DNA from: an uncultured Pelagibacteraceae bacterium
GTDB lineage: Bacteria > Pseudomonadota > Alphaproteobacteria > Pelagibacterales > Pelagibacteraceae
Direction: 5' to 3'
NCBI GenBank assembly: GCA_902517455.1
Contig: CABYCN010000002.1
Location: 1 to 64,000 of the forward strand
Length of the DNA: 64,000 nucleotides
Position 1 is the stretch's first letter; each line of letters starts with the position of its first letter. Both the position numbers and the translations under genes were made by a program. The notes beneath the pieces are model-generated. The model saw only the letters and a list, made by a program, of their open reading frames with translations, had not been told where the DNA came from and did no database searches. Shown in pieces: positions 11,533 to 22,701 of the stretch.

Positions 11533-12344
11533 TTTGAAATCCAATTAATAAGATTGTCTTTATTATTAATTATATAGTCTGGAAATCTAGAGTCTAAACT
11601 GATTGGTTTATAAGTTTCTTTTCTACCTATTATATCTTCACCATTTTGAATTCTTTTTTTTATTTCCTCAATCTTTAAGTATTTTTGGTCTATTTTTTCC
11701 TTAAAAACATACTGGTCGTTTGTTTCACATAAGTTTTTGTATTTATATAATAATCTTTCTGGTTCTTTTAAATTACAAAAATGCCATCCACCATCCTCTA
11801 TAATATTGTTTAATTTTATCTTATCTATTCTCCAGAATGGTCTTTTTTTAAATTTTAGGTTCCTTAACCATTGTGGTGATTTTAAATATTTTTTTACACA
11901 TATCCTGCTTCCCAACCAATGTGGGTTTCTTTGGCTTTGAAGATTAAGCTTGTAGTAAAAATGAAGCTGTCTAAATACAGCAAATTTCATATCTTTTTTA
12001 AATTTATTAATTTTTTTTGGATTAGGTATTTCATCCAAATCTGAAATAATAATCAAATCCTCTTCATCTGCTTTATCAATTCCTCTGTTAATTGCATTTC
12101 TTTGAAAATTTTCTCTAATATATGGATTTCCTCCATCAGGTAAATCTTCCACAGGAATGTAAATAATTTTATCTTTAAACTTATTAAACTTTTCTATTCT
12201 AAATTTAAAAGGCTTTGAATTGTTTTGCCAAGTTTTGTTTCCCTCTACAATTACAAAATAATCCACAAAATCATTTAATATATTAAGTCTTAAATCTAAT
12301 AAAAAATCTTCATCCCAATATGAAAAACAATCATATATCTTCAT
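11529..12344 (-). CDS. Glycosyltransferase family 17 protein
   Basis: A 271-residue protein opening '[23 protein letters not shown]' (quoted across the conserved start) with 'VDYFVIVEGNKTW' and the acidic 'IISDLDEIPNP'. These are hallmarks of GT17, the family of eukaryotic beta-1,4-mannosyl-glycoprotein GlcNAc transferases and their bacterial homologues. In bacteria these act on surface glycans. It shares its first base with the last base of the lepA reading frame. The bounds of the polysaccharide block are this gene and the sulfotransferase. Confidence 0.8.
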   Translation of the reverse strand: MKIYDCFSYWDEDFLLDLRLNILNDFVDYFVIVEGNKTWQNNSKPFKFRIEKFNKFKDKIIYIPVEDLPDGGNPYIRENFQRNAINRGIDKADEEDLIIISDLDEIPNPKKINKFKKDMKFAVFRQLHFYYKLNLQSQRNPHWLGSRICVKKYLKSPQWLRNLKFKKRPFWRIDKIKLNNIIEDGGWHFCNLKEPERLLYKYKNLCETNDQYVFKEKIDQKYLKIEEIKKRIQNGEDIIGRKETYKPISLDSRFPDYIINNKDNLINWISN

Positions 12345-14152
12345 TATTTTTCCTTACTAATTTTTAAAACTCCAATAAAAGCTTCTTGTGGTATTTCAAC
12401 TCTACCAAACTGTTTTGATCTTGCTTTACCTTTTTTCTGTTTTTCTAAAAGTTTTCTTTTTCTATCTGTTGCCCCACCACCATGAATTTTTGTCAGAACA
12501 TCTTTTTTAAAACCTTTAATCGTCTCTCTAGCAATAATCTTTCCACCTATTGCGGCTTGAACTGGTATCATAAAGTTATGCCTTGGAATTAAATCTTTAA
12601 GTTTTTCACAAACTTCTCTGCCTGTTCTTTGCGCAAAATCTTTATGTATCATCATAGCAAGAGCATCTACTGGTTCACCATTAACTAATATTCCAAGTTT
12701 AACAAGATCTCCCTCTCTATGACCTATTATTTCATAATCAAAGCTTGCATATCCACTCGTCATAGATTTTATTCTATCATTAAAATCAAACACAACCTCA
12801 TTCAAAGGTAATTCATAGTTTAAAACTGCCCTTTTTCCAGAATAAGTTAAATTTGTTTGAATTCCCCTTTTGTCCTGACATAATTTAATTATTGGACCCA
12901 AATATTCATCAGGGGTTATGACAGTTGCTTTTATCCAGGGCTCCTCAATAAATTTTATAAGAGTAGGGTCCGGCAAACTTGTAGGATTTTGCAAATCAAT
13001 AATATCTCCACTATTTAAATTTACTTTATAAACTACTCCTGGTGTTGTTGTGAGTAAATTTACATCAAATTCTCTTTCTAGTCTTTCAGAAATTATTTCT
13101 AAATGAAGCAATCCTAAAAACCCACATCTAAAACCAAGCCCCAGGGCTGATGAAGACTCAGCTTCAAATGAAAAACTTGCATCATTCAATTGTAATTTAG
13201 CTAATCCATCTTTTAATTTTTGATATTCAGAGCTATCAACAGGAAAAAGTCCACAGAACACCACTGGTTTACTTGGTTTAAATCCAGGTAAGGCTTCAAT
13301 ATTAGGTTTTGAGGCATCACATATTGTGTCACCGACTTTAGTTTCAGACAAAACTTTTATTCCGGTAGTAATGAAACCAATCTCACCTGTGTTTAGTTCT
13401 TTTATATCTTTTGCTTTTGGAGTAAAAACTCCAACTTTTTCAACTATATAGTCTTGATCAGTTGAAAGCATTTTAATTTTCATATTTTTAATTATTTTTC
13501 CATTAATAACTCTTATTAATATAACTACTCCTAAATAGGTGTCATACCAACTATCTACCAACAAACATTTTAAATCCTCGTTTGGACTTCCTTTTGGACC
13601 AGGTAACTGATCAATTATTTGCTCTAAGATTTCTTCAATACCTTCTCCTGTTTTACCTGAACATGGAACTGCGTTTTCTGTTCCTATGCCAATTACATCT
13701 TCAATTTGTTTATTTGTCCTATCCAAATCTGATGCTGGTAAATCTATTTTATTTAATACAGGAATAATTTCATGGTTAATGTCTAAAGCTTGGTACACGT
13801 TAGCTAATGTTTGAGCTTCTACTCCCTGGGTACTATCAACTATTAATATTGATCCCTCACACGCATAAAGGGATCTGCTGACTTCATAACTAAAATCTAC
13901 GTGTCCTGGTGTATCGATTATATTTAAAATATAATTTTTTCCATTTTTGGCTTTATAATTCAACTTTACTGTTTGAGCTTTGATAGTTATTCCTCTTTCT
14001 CTTTCAATATCCATTGAGTCAAGGACTTGTGCTTTCATTTCCCTATCTGTTAAACCTCCACACTTATGAATAATTCTATCTGCTATTGTTGACTTACCAT
14101 GATCAATATGTGCAATAATTGCAAAATTTCTAATGTTATCAATAGTGCTCAT
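12344..14152 (-). CDS. lepA: Elongation factor 4 (LepA)
   Basis: A 602-residue translational GTPase with G1 'AHIDHGKST', G3 'DTPGHVDF' and G4 'NKID', and the LepA-specific C-terminal domain ('[21 protein letters not shown]' region). The length is normal. EF4 binds ribosomes, promotes back-translocation and helps with stalled or assembling ribosomes. It is the last gene of the thrS-to-lepA minus-strand cluster, 7 bp after pheT. Confidence 0.97.
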   Translation of the reverse strand: MSTIDNIRNFAIIAHIDHGKSTIADRIIHKCGGLTDREMKAQVLDSMDIERERGITIKAQTVKLNYKAKNGKNYILNIIDTPGHVDFSYEVSRSLYACEGSILIVDSTQGVEAQTLANVYQALDINHEIIPVLNKIDLPASDLDRTNKQIEDVIGIGTENAVPCSGKTGEGIEEILEQIIDQLPGPKGSPNEDLKCLLVDSWYDTYLGVVILIRVINGKIIKNMKIKMLSTDQDYIVEKVGVFTPKAKDIKELNTGEIGFITTGIKVLSETKVGDTICDASKPNIEALPGFKPSKPVVFCGLFPVDSSEYQKLKDGLAKLQLNDASFSFEAESSSALGLGFRCGFLGLLHLEIISERLEREFDVNLLTTTPGVVYKVNLNSGDIIDLQNPTSLPDPTLIKFIEEPWIKATVITPDEYLGPIIKLCQDKRGIQTNLTYSGKRAVLNYELPLNEVVFDFNDRIKSMTSGYASFDYEIIGHREGDLVKLGILVNGEPVDALAMMIHKDFAQRTGREVCEKLKDLIPRHNFMIPVQAAIGGKIIARETIKGFKKDVLTKIHGGGATDRKRKLLEKQKKGKARSKQFGRVEIPQEAFIGVLKISKEK

Positions 14153-14159
14153 TTAATTT

Positions 14160-16565
14160 TCAAGATCGAATTTTAGCACCAGTTTTATTTTCTACTGTTT
14201 CAATAATTAATTTATTTATTTTTTCTAAATCATTATCATTTAATGTTTTTTCAGATGATTGAATTGTAACACTAATTGCTACTGATTTTTGATTTTCAGG
14301 GATATTGTCACCCTCATAAACATCAAAAACTTTTATATTTTTTATTAAACTTTTATCTACACTGGAAATAACATTTATTAAATCTTGTGCATTTAAATCT
14401 TTGTTCATTATAAATGCAAAATCCCTCTCAGATTTTTGGTAGTCTGAAAAAGTAAATTTTGTTTTTTGATCATTTAATGTTTTTTTTGGCAAATTTAAAT
14501 TATCTATGAAAATTTCGAAACCTACTAAAGACTCTGTTTTCATATCAATCTTCTTCAAAATATTAGGATGAATCTCGCCAAAATATGCAGCTACTTGATC
14601 TTTTTTTTTATTTAAAAATAATCTACCTGATTTACCAGGATGATAATAGTTAGGTGTTTCGTTATCTATAAAGAATTTGTCTGAACTATAGCCCGCTTCA
14701 ACTAAAGTTTGAACTACATCTCTTTTAACATCAAATACATCCACATTTCTTTCTTTTTCAATCCAGTTTAATCTAAACTTTTTACCTGCAGACAAACCAC
14801 AAACTACTATATTTTGTTCACCGGGATTAAAGCCATTAAAAATAGGACCTACCTCAAATATTGATAAATCTTTAAAACCTCTATCGAGATTTTTATTCAT
14901 ATACATTATCAAATTTGAGAATATTGAGTTTCTTAAAACACCCAATTCAGAGCTTATCGGATTTACAATTTTTATTTCTTTTTTTGTACCTTTAAAGAAA
15001 TTATTATAATTTGAATCTGTAAAAGACCAAGTAATTGCCTCCAAATAGCCTTTAGAAGCAATTGATCTTTGTAAAAAATGAAATAGCTTTTGAGATAAAG
15101 TTAAAGTAGGCTTTGTTCTTTCTTTTACTGGATGTATAGTTTTAATTTTATCATAGCCACTTATTCTTACCAATTCTTCAACAATATCAATTTCTTGTAA
15201 AATATCAGGCCTCCATGATGGAATGGTTAACTTTAAATATTTTTTTTCTTTTTTAAATTTAATACCAAGATCTTCCAAAATTTTAAGTATTTCTTTCGTA
15301 GAAATTTTGAAACCAGTTATTTTTTCAAATAAATTTAAATCAAATGTGAGGGTTTTATTTTTATAGGTTTTAATTTTTTGAATGTCTACTTTGCTAATTT
15401 CACCACCACATATTTCTTTAATTAATGATGCGGCTTTATTTAAACCGTTTTCAATAGATAAAGGATCTATACCTCTTTCAAATCTAAATTTTGCATCTGT
15501 ATCAATACTTAATTTTTTTGCTGTATTTCTTATAGATTTAGGTTCAAAAAAGGCTGACTCTAAAAAAATATTTTTTGTATCAAATTCTGTACCAGATCTT
15601 GTTCCTCCAATTATTCCTCCTAATCCTAAAACACCTTTTTTGTCGCTTATAACACACATGTCATTTTCCAATCTATAAATTTTATTATCTAGAGCCGTAA
15701 ACTCTTCTCCAGATCTAGAGTTTCGAACTATTATACTTTTTTCAATCTTATCAGCATCATAAGCGTGTAGTGGACGATTTATATCGAGCATAACATAGTT
15801 TGTAATATCAACTATTGCTGAAATCGGTTTTTGACCAACTGAAATCAATTTATCTTTTAACCATTGAGGACTTTCAGTATTTTTTACATTTGTTATTAAA
15901 CAGCTTCCAAACGCAGTACATCCATGTCCCTTTTCCTTATTAATTTTTACTTTTAAGGTATTTTTTATTTTTGAGCGAATTTTTTTTTCTTTTAACTCTA
16001 CTAATTTTCCAAAACCTGACGCAGCAAGATCTCTAGCAATCCCTCTAATTCCAAGACAATCTGGTCTATTAGGTGTTATAGATAAATCAATAAGATTTGA
16101 TTTTAATTTTGTAAAATAACTTTTACCAATATTTTTTTTATATCCTTTAGGTAATTCAGTAATTCCGTCACTTTTATCAGACAAATTTAATTCAGACTCA
16201 GAACAAAGCATTCCGTATGAAGTAACACCCCTTATTTTAGCGATTACTAATTTCATCTTAGTTTTAGGGATGATTGCACCTGGAGGAGCGTATATAGTAA
16301 TCAATCCTTCTTTCGCATTCTCTGCACCACATACAACTTTTTTAATTTCATTCTCTCCTATATTTACGTTACAAACTTTTAGTCGATCTGCATTTGGATG
16401 TTTTTCCGTTTTTATGATTTCAGCTACTCTGAATAATCCATTATCATCAGAAGGACTTTCTACACTCTCTACTTCTAGACCTATGTTAGTAAGTTGTTCT
16501 AAAAGTTTTTTTTCTTTTAGATTTGTCTTTAGATGATCTTTTAACCAATCAAATGTTATTTTCAT
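14160..16565 (-). CDS. pheT: Phenylalanyl-tRNA synthetase beta subunit
   Basis: An 801-residue protein with the full PheT domain order. An N-terminal tRNA-binding EMAP-like domain (about 40-150, '[15 protein letters not shown]') comes first. The B3/B4 editing domain, B5 domain and catalytic-like module follow. A C-terminal ferredoxin-fold anticodon-binding domain ('[17 protein letters not shown]') closes it. It pairs with PheS as an alpha2-beta2 enzyme charging tRNA-Phe. The start overlaps the pheS end by 4 bp, which supports coupled synthesis. Confidence 0.97.
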   Translation of the reverse strand: MKITFDWLKDHLKTNLKEKKLLEQLTNIGLEVESVESPSDDNGLFRVAEIIKTEKHPNADRLKVCNVNIGENEIKKVVCGAENAKEGLITIYAPPGAIIPKTKMKLVIAKIRGVTSYGMLCSESELNLSDKSDGITELPKGYKKNIGKSYFTKLKSNLIDLSITPNRPDCLGIRGIARDLAASGFGKLVELKEKKIRSKIKNTLKVKINKEKGHGCTAFGSCLITNVKNTESPQWLKDKLISVGQKPISAIVDITNYVMLDINRPLHAYDADKIEKSIIVRNSRSGEEFTALDNKIYRLENDMCVISDKKGVLGLGGIIGGTRSGTEFDTKNIFLESAFFEPKSIRNTAKKLSIDTDAKFRFERGIDPLSIENGLNKAASLIKEICGGEISKVDIQKIKTYKNKTLTFDLNLFEKITGFKISTKEILKILEDLGIKFKKEKKYLKLTIPSWRPDILQEIDIVEELVRISGYDKIKTIHPVKERTKPTLTLSQKLFHFLQRSIASKGYLEAITWSFTDSNYNNFFKGTKKEIKIVNPISSELGVLRNSIFSNLIMYMNKNLDRGFKDLSIFEVGPIFNGFNPGEQNIVVCGLSAGKKFRLNWIEKERNVDVFDVKRDVVQTLVEAGYSSDKFFIDNETPNYYHPGKSGRLFLNKKKDQVAAYFGEIHPNILKKIDMKTESLVGFEIFIDNLNLPKKTLNDQKTKFTFSDYQKSERDFAFIMNKDLNAQDLINVISSVDKSLIKNIKVFDVYEGDNIPENQKSVAISVTIQSSEKTLNDNDLEKINKLIIETVENKTGAKIRS

Positions 16566-17629
16566 CGACTAAGGCCTCTATAATTCGTAGGTACATCCAA
16601 TGGATCGAATCCAAAATGATTTAACCATCTATAATCACAATCAAAAAAAGCTCTTAAATCGTTTATCCCATATTTCAGCATAGCAAGTCTATCAATCCCT
16701 ATACCAAATGCGTATCCCTGAAATTTTGCTGGATCCACTTTTACATTTTTTAAAACATTTGGATGAACCATTCCGCACCCTAAAATCTCTAACCATTGAT
16801 TGCCTTCTCCTATTATAATTTTTCCATCTTTCATTTCGTATCCAATGTCAACCTCCGCAGATGGTTCTGTAAAAGGAAAATGGCTCGGTCTAAATCTCAT
16901 TTTAATTTTATCTACTTCAAAAAACTCTTTGATAAAATAATTTAAACATCCTTTTAGATGACCCATGTTTATATTCTTATCTATATGGAGTCCTTCAACT
17001 TGATGAAACATTGGTGAGTGAGTTTGGTCACTATCTGATCTGTAGGTTCTTCCAGGTGCAATAATTTTAAATGGCGGCTGATCTTTCAACATAGTTCTTA
17101 TTTGAACTGGAGAGGTATGTGTTCGTAATAGTTTCTGCTTTTCTTCATCTAGATAAAAAGTATCATGTAAATCTCGAGCTGGATGATTTTCTGGTGTATT
17201 TAGCGCTGTAAAATTATTATATTCATTCTCGACATCTGGCCCTTCCTCAACGCTAAAACCTATTTCGGAAAAAATTGATGATATTTCATCGATCGTTTGT
17301 GAAACTGGATGAATTTTTCCTCGAACAAATGATCTCTCAGGTAAAGTAATGTCAATTTTTTCTTTTTCTAATTTTTTGTTAATTTCAGCACTTTCAACTT
17401 CATTTATTTTTGAGCTTATTAAATCCTGAAGTTCGTCTTTTATAATATTTAAGTCAGAAGCAAATTTTTTTCTTTCTGACGCCGCGATTGTTCCAATCTT
17501 TTTAAATTGAGTTGAAATTAATCCGTTTTTACCAAATAGATCAGATTTAATTTGGTTTATTTCAGAAATATCCAATTTTTCCCTAAGTTTTGAAAAAAAT
17601 TCGTCTTTTATTTTTTTAAGATCAGTCAT
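16562..17629 (-). CDS. pheS: Phenylalanyl-tRNA synthetase alpha subunit
   Basis: A 355-residue class II synthetase subunit. The N-terminal coiled-coil arm (about 1-95) precedes the catalytic domain with motif 2 '[18 protein letters not shown]' and motif 3 '[13 protein letters not shown]'. The C-terminal end '[11 protein letters not shown]' extends slightly beyond the usual end of the catalytic fold. It follows rplT by 44 bp in the order rpmI-rplT-pheS-pheT. No clear attenuator with Phe codons was seen in that gap. Confidence 0.97.
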   Translation of the reverse strand: MTDLKKIKDEFFSKLREKLDISEINQIKSDLFGKNGLISTQFKKIGTIAASERKKFASDLNIIKDELQDLISSKINEVESAEINKKLEKEKIDITLPERSFVRGKIHPVSQTIDEISSIFSEIGFSVEEGPDVENEYNNFTALNTPENHPARDLHDTFYLDEEKQKLLRTHTSPVQIRTMLKDQPPFKIIAPGRTYRSDSDQTHSPMFHQVEGLHIDKNINMGHLKGCLNYFIKEFFEVDKIKMRFRPSHFPFTEPSAEVDIGYEMKDGKIIIGEGNQWLEILGCGMVHPNVLKNVKVDPAKFQGYAFGIGIDRLAMLKYGINDLRAFFDCDYRWLNHFGFDPLDVPTNYRGLSR

Positions 17630-17673
17630 TTTTACAGATTATTTCTTACGGAAAATAAAACAATAGAGAAGAT

Positions 17674-18030
17674 TTAATTTAAAGCAGATTGAGCTTTTTG
17701 AACGATAGTTTTAAAGGCTTCGGGGCTATCATACGCTATCTCTGCTAGAATTTTTCTATCTATTTTTATCCCACATTTATTTAATCCATAAACAAACTTA
17801 GAATATGTCAAACCCTCTGCTCTAACCCCAGCATTTATTCTTTGTATCCATAATGATTTAAATTCTCTCTTTTTATTTCTACGATCTCTGTAAGCGTATT
17901 GCATAGCCTTTTCCATAGCTTGCTTTGCAACTCTAATAGTATTTTTTCTACGACCCCATTGTCCTTTAACAGCTTTTAATACTTTTTTGTGTTTAGCTCG
18001 ACTTGTTACACCCCTCTTAACTCTTGCCAT
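17674..18030 (-). CDS. rplT: 50S ribosomal protein L20
   Basis: A 118-residue basic protein with the L20 N-terminal helix '[19 protein letters not shown]' and the conserved '[23 protein letters not shown]'-type RNA-binding region (quoted in part). It binds 23S rRNA early in assembly and in many bacteria represses its own infC-rpmI-rplT operon. It begins 1 bp after rpmI. Confidence 0.98.
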   Translation of the reverse strand: MARVKRGVTSRAKHKKVLKAVKGQWGRRKNTIRVAKQAMEKAMQYAYRDRRNKKREFKSLWIQRINAGVRAEGLTYSKFVYGLNKCGIKIDRKILAEIAYDSPEAFKTIVQKAQSALN

Positions 18031-18031
18031 T

Positions 18032-18238
18032 TTAACCTCTTAAACTATATGGCATATACGATTTGACTATTTTACCATCTTGTTTTGACATCGTAGTAGT
18101 GCCTCTTAATTTTCTAATTTGAGAATTGGTTCTCTTAATCATTCCATGCCTTTTACCAGCTTGAGCCATTATTACTTTACCTCTAGCTGATATTTTGAAC
18201 CTTTTTTTTGCTGAGCTTTTAGTTTTTAATTTAGGCAT
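18032..18238 (-). CDS. rpmI: 50S ribosomal protein L35
   Basis: A 68-residue basic protein starting '[15 protein letters not shown]' with '[11 protein letters not shown]', the standard L35 signature. It lies between infC and rplT as in most bacteria. Fifty-three bases separate it from infC; I see no convincing L20-type regulatory fold in them. Confidence 0.98.
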   Translation of the reverse strand: MPKLKTKSSAKKRFKISARGKVIMAQAGKRHGMIKRTNSQIRKLRGTTTMSKQDGKIVKSYMPYSLRG

Positions 18239-18291
18239 AATGATGCGAGTTTATACAAAGAAAGATCAAAACTTACAACCAATATTAAAGG

Positions 18292-18837
18292 TTATAAAGG
18301 CTGTATTACCATGATCATTTGCTTACCATCAAATTTTGGGTGTAATTCTACCTTTCCAATTTCTTTCATGTCCTCTTTGATTTTTGTCATTAATTCATTT
18401 CCTAAATGAGAATGCTGAAGTTCTCGACCTTTAAACCTGATAGTAAATTTTACCTTGTCCCCTTTAGCTATAAATTTTTTTGCATTTTTAACTTTAAATT
18501 CATAATCATGGGTCTCTGTCACAGGTCGCATCTTTATTTCTTTTAGTGCTATAATTTTTTGTTTTTTTTTTGCTAAGTTAGCTTTTTTTTGGGCATCGTA
18601 TTTAAATTTACCCATATCCATTATTTTACAAACAGGGGGATTAGCATTTGGTGATATTTCTAGTAAATCAAGACCTTGATTTTTTGCCATTGATATGGCT
18701 TCATTTGTATTTATAACACCTAGATTCTCACCATCGCTAGTGATAACCTGCACTTCAGGTGAGGAAATTCTGTTATTAGATCTTGGTCCTCTATCCTTAG
18801 TTCTTCTTTGAAAATAATTTTGTTTAAAATCTGCCAC
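18292..18837 (-). CDS. infC: Translation initiation factor IF-3
   Basis: A 181-residue protein with the IF-3 N-domain ('NNRISSPEVQVI', 'GLDLLEISPNANPPVCKIMD') and C-domain ('KEIKMRPVTETHDYEFKVK', 'VKFTIRFKGRE'). It keeps 30S subunits free and proofreads start codons. The start codon is GTG and directly follows the thrS TAA with no spacer, so initiation may depend on ribosomes finishing thrS. Rare starts are common for infC, which feeds back on its own translation through start-codon discrimination. Confidence 0.97.
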   Translation of the reverse strand: MADFKQNYFQRRTKDRGPRSNNRISSPEVQVITSDGENLGVINTNEAISMAKNQGLDLLEISPNANPPVCKIMDMGKFKYDAQKKANLAKKKQKIIALKEIKMRPVTETHDYEFKVKNAKKFIAKGDKVKFTIRFKGRELQHSHLGNELMTKIKEDMKEIGKVELHPKFDGKQMIMVIQPL

Positions 18838-20757
18838 TTAATTTGAAGATGCTTTGTTTAAAGCAGAAAATGTTTTTAAAAATTTATTAAGTTCCATATT
18901 TTCTTGTTTATCAGAATCCAATCTTCTAATGGTTACTGAGTTACTGTCAACTTCTTTTTTACCACAAATTAATAAAATAGGTACTTTTGCAACTGAATGT
19001 TCTCTGATTTTATAATTCAAATTGTGATTTTTTAAATCAACTATACAACTTATACCAACTTCTTTTATTTTGTTCGAAACTTTTTTCGCATAATCTTCAA
19101 AATCTTCTGAGATTGGGATTATAACCGTTTGTAAAGGTGAGATCCAAAAAGGAAATTTTCCTGCATAATTCTCTATTAAAATTCCAATAAACCTCTCAAG
19201 TGAACCAAATAATGCTCTATGTAACATCACTGGAACTTTTTTAGCTCCATCTTTATCTACATATGAAGCACCTAATCTTCCAGGTAAATTAAAATCAACC
19301 TGTAAAGTTCCGCATTGCCAATCTCTTCCAATAGCATCTCTTAAAACAAATTCAATTTTAGGTCCATAAAATGCACCCTCTCCTTTATTAACAGTATATT
19401 CTAATTTAGTAGCTTTAACTGCTTTTAATAACGCTGCTTCCGCTTTATCCCACACACTATTATCCCCAACTCTTAAATCTGGTCTGTCAGAATATTTCAA
19501 AATAACATTTTCAAAACCAAGATCTTTATAAATTTCTAAAATAAGATTAGTTACTGTCAAACATTCTTTTGTTATTTGATCATCAGTACAAAATATATGA
19601 GCATCATCTTGTGTAAATGCTCTTACTCTTAAAAGGCCATGGAGCGCACCTGAAGGTTCATAACGGTGAACCTTTCCAAACTCAGACATTTTTAAAGGTA
19701 AATCTTTATAGCTTTTAAGACCTTGATTAAATACCTCTACACAACCTGGACAGTTCATTGGTTTTATAGCAAATATCTTTTTATCTGGAGTAGTTGATGT
19801 GTACATATTTGCCCCAAATTTTTCCCAATGACCTGATTTTTCCCATAAACTTCTATCTAATACCTCTGGTGTATTTATCTCTTTATATCCAGCGGCATCT
19901 TGTTTCATTTTCATGTAATTAATTAGTTTTTGAAATAATGCCCATCCTTTTTCATGCCAAAAAACAGAGCCTGGACTTTCTTCTCTAAAATGAAATAAAT
20001 CCATTTCTTTACCCAGTTTTCTATGATCTCTTTTCTCAGCCTCCTCAATTCTATTTAAATAAGCATCTAAATCTTTTTGGGAAGCCCAACTAGTTCCATA
20101 AATTCTTTGTAGCATTTCATTTTTTGAGTCTCCACGCCAATAAGCTCCCGCAACTTTTGTAAGCTTAAAAGCTTTACCAATTTTTCCTGAAGAAAGTAGG
20201 TGCGGACCTCTACACAAATCATGCCAAGTATCGCCGTGATGATAAATAGTTAGCTCCTCATTCTTTGGGATACTCTCTAATATTTCAGCTTTATATTTTT
20301 CACCAATTTTTTTAAAATGACTTATTGCTTCATCTCTTTCCCAAACTTCTCTTCTTGTCTTAACATCTTTATCAATTATTTCTGACATTCTTTTCTCTAT
20401 TTTTTTTAAATCATCCTCTGTAAAAGGTTTTTTGCGGGCAAAATCATAATAAAAACCATTTTCAATTACTGGTCCAATCGTCACCTGTGTGCCGGGATAT
20501 AACTCCTGAACAGCCATTGCCATAATGTGTGCGGTATCGTGTCTTATAACCTCTAGCCCTTCAGGGTCTTTTGCTGTAAAAATTTTTACAGAGCAGTCTT
20601 TTTTTATTGAAAAATACAAATCCTTCAATTCGCCATCAACACTCATTATTAATGCTTGCTTTAGCAATGATTTGCTTATTTTTCCTGCAATATCTAGCCC
20701 TGTAGCCTCTTTTAAAAAATTTAAATTTTTTCCGTCTGGTAATGTAATCGTAGGCAT
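18838..20757 (-). CDS. thrS: Threonyl-tRNA synthetase
   Basis: A 639-residue class II synthetase with an N-terminal TGS domain (1-60), the editing domain ('RHDTAHIMAMAVQELYP' and 'HDLCRGPHLL') and a catalytic core whose zinc ligands are visible as Cys in 'MNCPGC', His in 'DDAHIFC' and His in 'LHRALFGSLER'. A C-terminal anticodon-binding domain follows. The length is normal. It directly abuts infC downstream and the GT4 gene upstream. Confidence 0.98.
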   Translation of the reverse strand: MPTITLPDGKNLNFLKEATGLDIAGKISKSLLKQALIMSVDGELKDLYFSIKKDCSVKIFTAKDPEGLEVIRHDTAHIMAMAVQELYPGTQVTIGPVIENGFYYDFARKKPFTEDDLKKIEKRMSEIIDKDVKTRREVWERDEAISHFKKIGEKYKAEILESIPKNEELTIYHHGDTWHDLCRGPHLLSSGKIGKAFKLTKVAGAYWRGDSKNEMLQRIYGTSWASQKDLDAYLNRIEEAEKRDHRKLGKEMDLFHFREESPGSVFWHEKGWALFQKLINYMKMKQDAAGYKEINTPEVLDRSLWEKSGHWEKFGANMYTSTTPDKKIFAIKPMNCPGCVEVFNQGLKSYKDLPLKMSEFGKVHRYEPSGALHGLLRVRAFTQDDAHIFCTDDQITKECLTVTNLILEIYKDLGFENVILKYSDRPDLRVGDNSVWDKAEAALLKAVKATKLEYTVNKGEGAFYGPKIEFVLRDAIGRDWQCGTLQVDFNLPGRLGASYVDKDGAKKVPVMLHRALFGSLERFIGILIENYAGKFPFWISPLQTVIIPISEDFEDYAKKVSNKIKEVGISCIVDLKNHNLNYKIREHSVAKVPILLICGKKEVDSNSVTIRRLDSDKQENMELNKFLKTFSALNKASSN

Positions 20758-21912
20758 TTAATTTAATAATCTTTTATACTCTGAATAAGTAGAAAAACAC
20801 ATTTTTTCAACATTAAATTTTTTTACTATGTTTTTTCTACCTTCTGTGCCTATTAATTTGAGAGTTGTTTCGTCCATTGTCACAGCTCTAATGATTTTTT
20901 TACTCAAAGAACTTGCATCTCCAGTTTCAAACAATAAGCCGGTTTTCTCATTAATTATTGTTTCATTTGACCCTCCAATATTACTAGCAATAATTAATTT
21001 TTCCATGGATTGTGCTTCAACAGCTACTCTTCCAAATGCCTCTGGCTCAATAGAAGCTGAAACCACAATATCTGAAACTTTATAAGCTAAAGCCATATCT
21101 TTACAATTATCTATAAATTTAATCTGATTTGTTAAACGGTATTGTTCTGACATACGAACTAATTTTTTTTTGTATAAATCTCTACCTTGGTCACTTCCCA
21201 ATATAACAACATGAAATGCCTCATATCCTAAATCAATTTTTACCAAATTAAGAGCTTCAATAAATATTTCATGCCCCTTCCAAGTAGTGAGTCTTCCTGG
21301 CATTAAAATAATTTTTTTTTCTTTGTCAATTTCCCATTTTTTAAGAAGACTTTTTTCTTCACTTTCTAACTTTGTTGAGGGGTCGAAATAATCGACATTA
21401 ATTCCTCTAAAAATAACAAGAAATTTTTTTTTTGAGTTTAAAAATTCAGAGTAATTTTCTTTAATGTGAGAAAAAATAAAATTAGATCCTGCAATAATTA
21501 AGTCTGATCTCACCATAACAGAATTATAAAACTTTTTCATTTTACTGCTGAAATTATAGGTGCCATGAAAAGTTGTAACAAACTTCCTTCTGGTCATTTT
21601 TGTTGCTAACAAGCATGACCAAGCTGGTGCACGGCTTCTCGCATGAACTATAGAAATATTATAAAACAAGATTACTCCTATCAAAATAATTGCATTAAAA
21701 AATATCAATAAAGGATTTTTACTATGGACGGGTAATTTAATTAATTTTACTTTTTTTTTATCTATAAATTTAATTAATTCCCCTCCACTTGTTACTATAA
21801 AAGATTGACTATTATTTTCTGGTAAATAATGAGCAATATCATAACAACCAGTTTCTGCTCCTCCATAACCTAGTTTAGGTATTACTTGTAAAACTTTTAT
21901 ATTAGATGACAT
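20758..21912 (-). CDS. GT4-family glycosyltransferase
   Basis: A 384-residue GT-B fold transferase. The N-domain has 'VIPKLGYGGAETGCYDIA', and the C-domain has 'ILMPGRLTTWKGHEIFIEAL' and the nucleotide-binding 'SASIEPEAFGRVAVEAQSM' region (E-x7-E). It likely builds LPS core or another envelope glycan from a nucleotide sugar at the inner membrane face; a hydrophobic stretch near 70-90 may tether it. It ends on the base before the thrS start codon. Confidence 0.85.
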   Translation of the reverse strand: MSSNIKVLQVIPKLGYGGAETGCYDIAHYLPENNSQSFIVTSGGELIKFIDKKKVKLIKLPVHSKNPLLIFFNAIILIGVILFYNISIVHARSRAPAWSCLLATKMTRRKFVTTFHGTYNFSSKMKKFYNSVMVRSDLIIAGSNFIFSHIKENYSEFLNSKKKFLVIFRGINVDYFDPSTKLESEEKSLLKKWEIDKEKKIILMPGRLTTWKGHEIFIEALNLVKIDLGYEAFHVVILGSDQGRDLYKKKLVRMSEQYRLTNQIKFIDNCKDMALAYKVSDIVVSASIEPEAFGRVAVEAQSMEKLIIASNIGGSNETIINEKTGLLFETGDASSLSKKIIRAVTMDETTLKLIGTEGRKNIVKKFNVEKMCFSTYSEYKRLLN

Positions 21913-21954
21913 TAAAATAGATTATATAATAATAGATAAAACTAATAAACTTTA

Positions 21955-22701
21955 ATGACGAGTTTCAATTACTTAAAATTAAATAAATTAAAAAGAATTA
22001 GGTATTTAAAGCATAATCTAACAAACACAGATTATATAGTTTTTTTACACGGTTTTATGTCAGATTTGAATGGGCAAAAACCTAAGTTTTTTCTAAATTT
22101 TGCAAAGAGAAATAACCTTGGTTTTCTTGCACTTGAATATTCTGGACATGGAAAATCATCAGGAAAATTTGAGACTGGTAATATTTCTAAATGGTCTAAT
22201 GAAACCAAAATAATAATAAAAAAAATCGTTGGAAAAAACAATATTATTTTTATTGGTTCTAGTATGGGTACTTGGATTGGATTAAATCAATTCAAATCTT
22301 TTAAAAAACAAATCACAGGATTTTTGGGAATTGGTTCAGCGCCTGAATTTTTAGAAAGATTAATGTGGAACAAACTTTCAAAAGAAAAAAAGAGAGAAAT
22401 AAAAAAGAATGGAATAATAATTTTAAATCATGGTAAATACGATTATCCAATTACTTATCAATTAGTAAAAGATGGTAGAAAAAATAAAGTACTTAATAAA
22501 ATAATAAATAAAAATTTAAAAGTAACTATGGTCCATGGTGAAAAGGATGAGTCGGTACCAGTAAAATATTCTAAAAAAGTTTTAAAAATTTTTAAAAAAG
22601 CGAAAAAAAGGTTAGTAATCGTAAAAAATGGGGATCATAGTTTGTCATCTTCTAAATGGTTAAATTTAATAAAAAAAGAATTAAAACTGATTATTAACTA
22701 A
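21955..22701 (+). CDS. Alpha/beta hydrolase
   Basis: A 248-residue alpha/beta-hydrolase fold protein with the oxyanion segment 'LHGFMSDLNG', the nucleophile elbow 'GSSMGTW' (G-x-S-x-G), an acid near 'HGEKDESVP' and the catalytic His in 'NGDHSLSS'. It probably hydrolyses a small ester, thioester or peptide; no specific substrate can be assigned. It diverges from the GT4 gene with 42 bp between starts and overlaps the gltB end by 8 bp convergently. Confidence 0.85.
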   Translation: MTSFNYLKLNKLKRIRYLKHNLTNTDYIVFLHGFMSDLNGQKPKFFLNFAKRNNLGFLALEYSGHGKSSGKFETGNISKWSNETKIIIKKIVGKNNIIFIGSSMGTWIGLNQFKSFKKQITGFLGIGSAPEFLERLMWNKLSKEKKREIKKNGIIILNHGKYDYPITYQLVKDGRKNKVLNKIINKNLKVTMVHGEKDESVPVKYSKKVLKIFKKAKKRLVIVKNGDHSLSSSKWLNLIKKELKLIIN

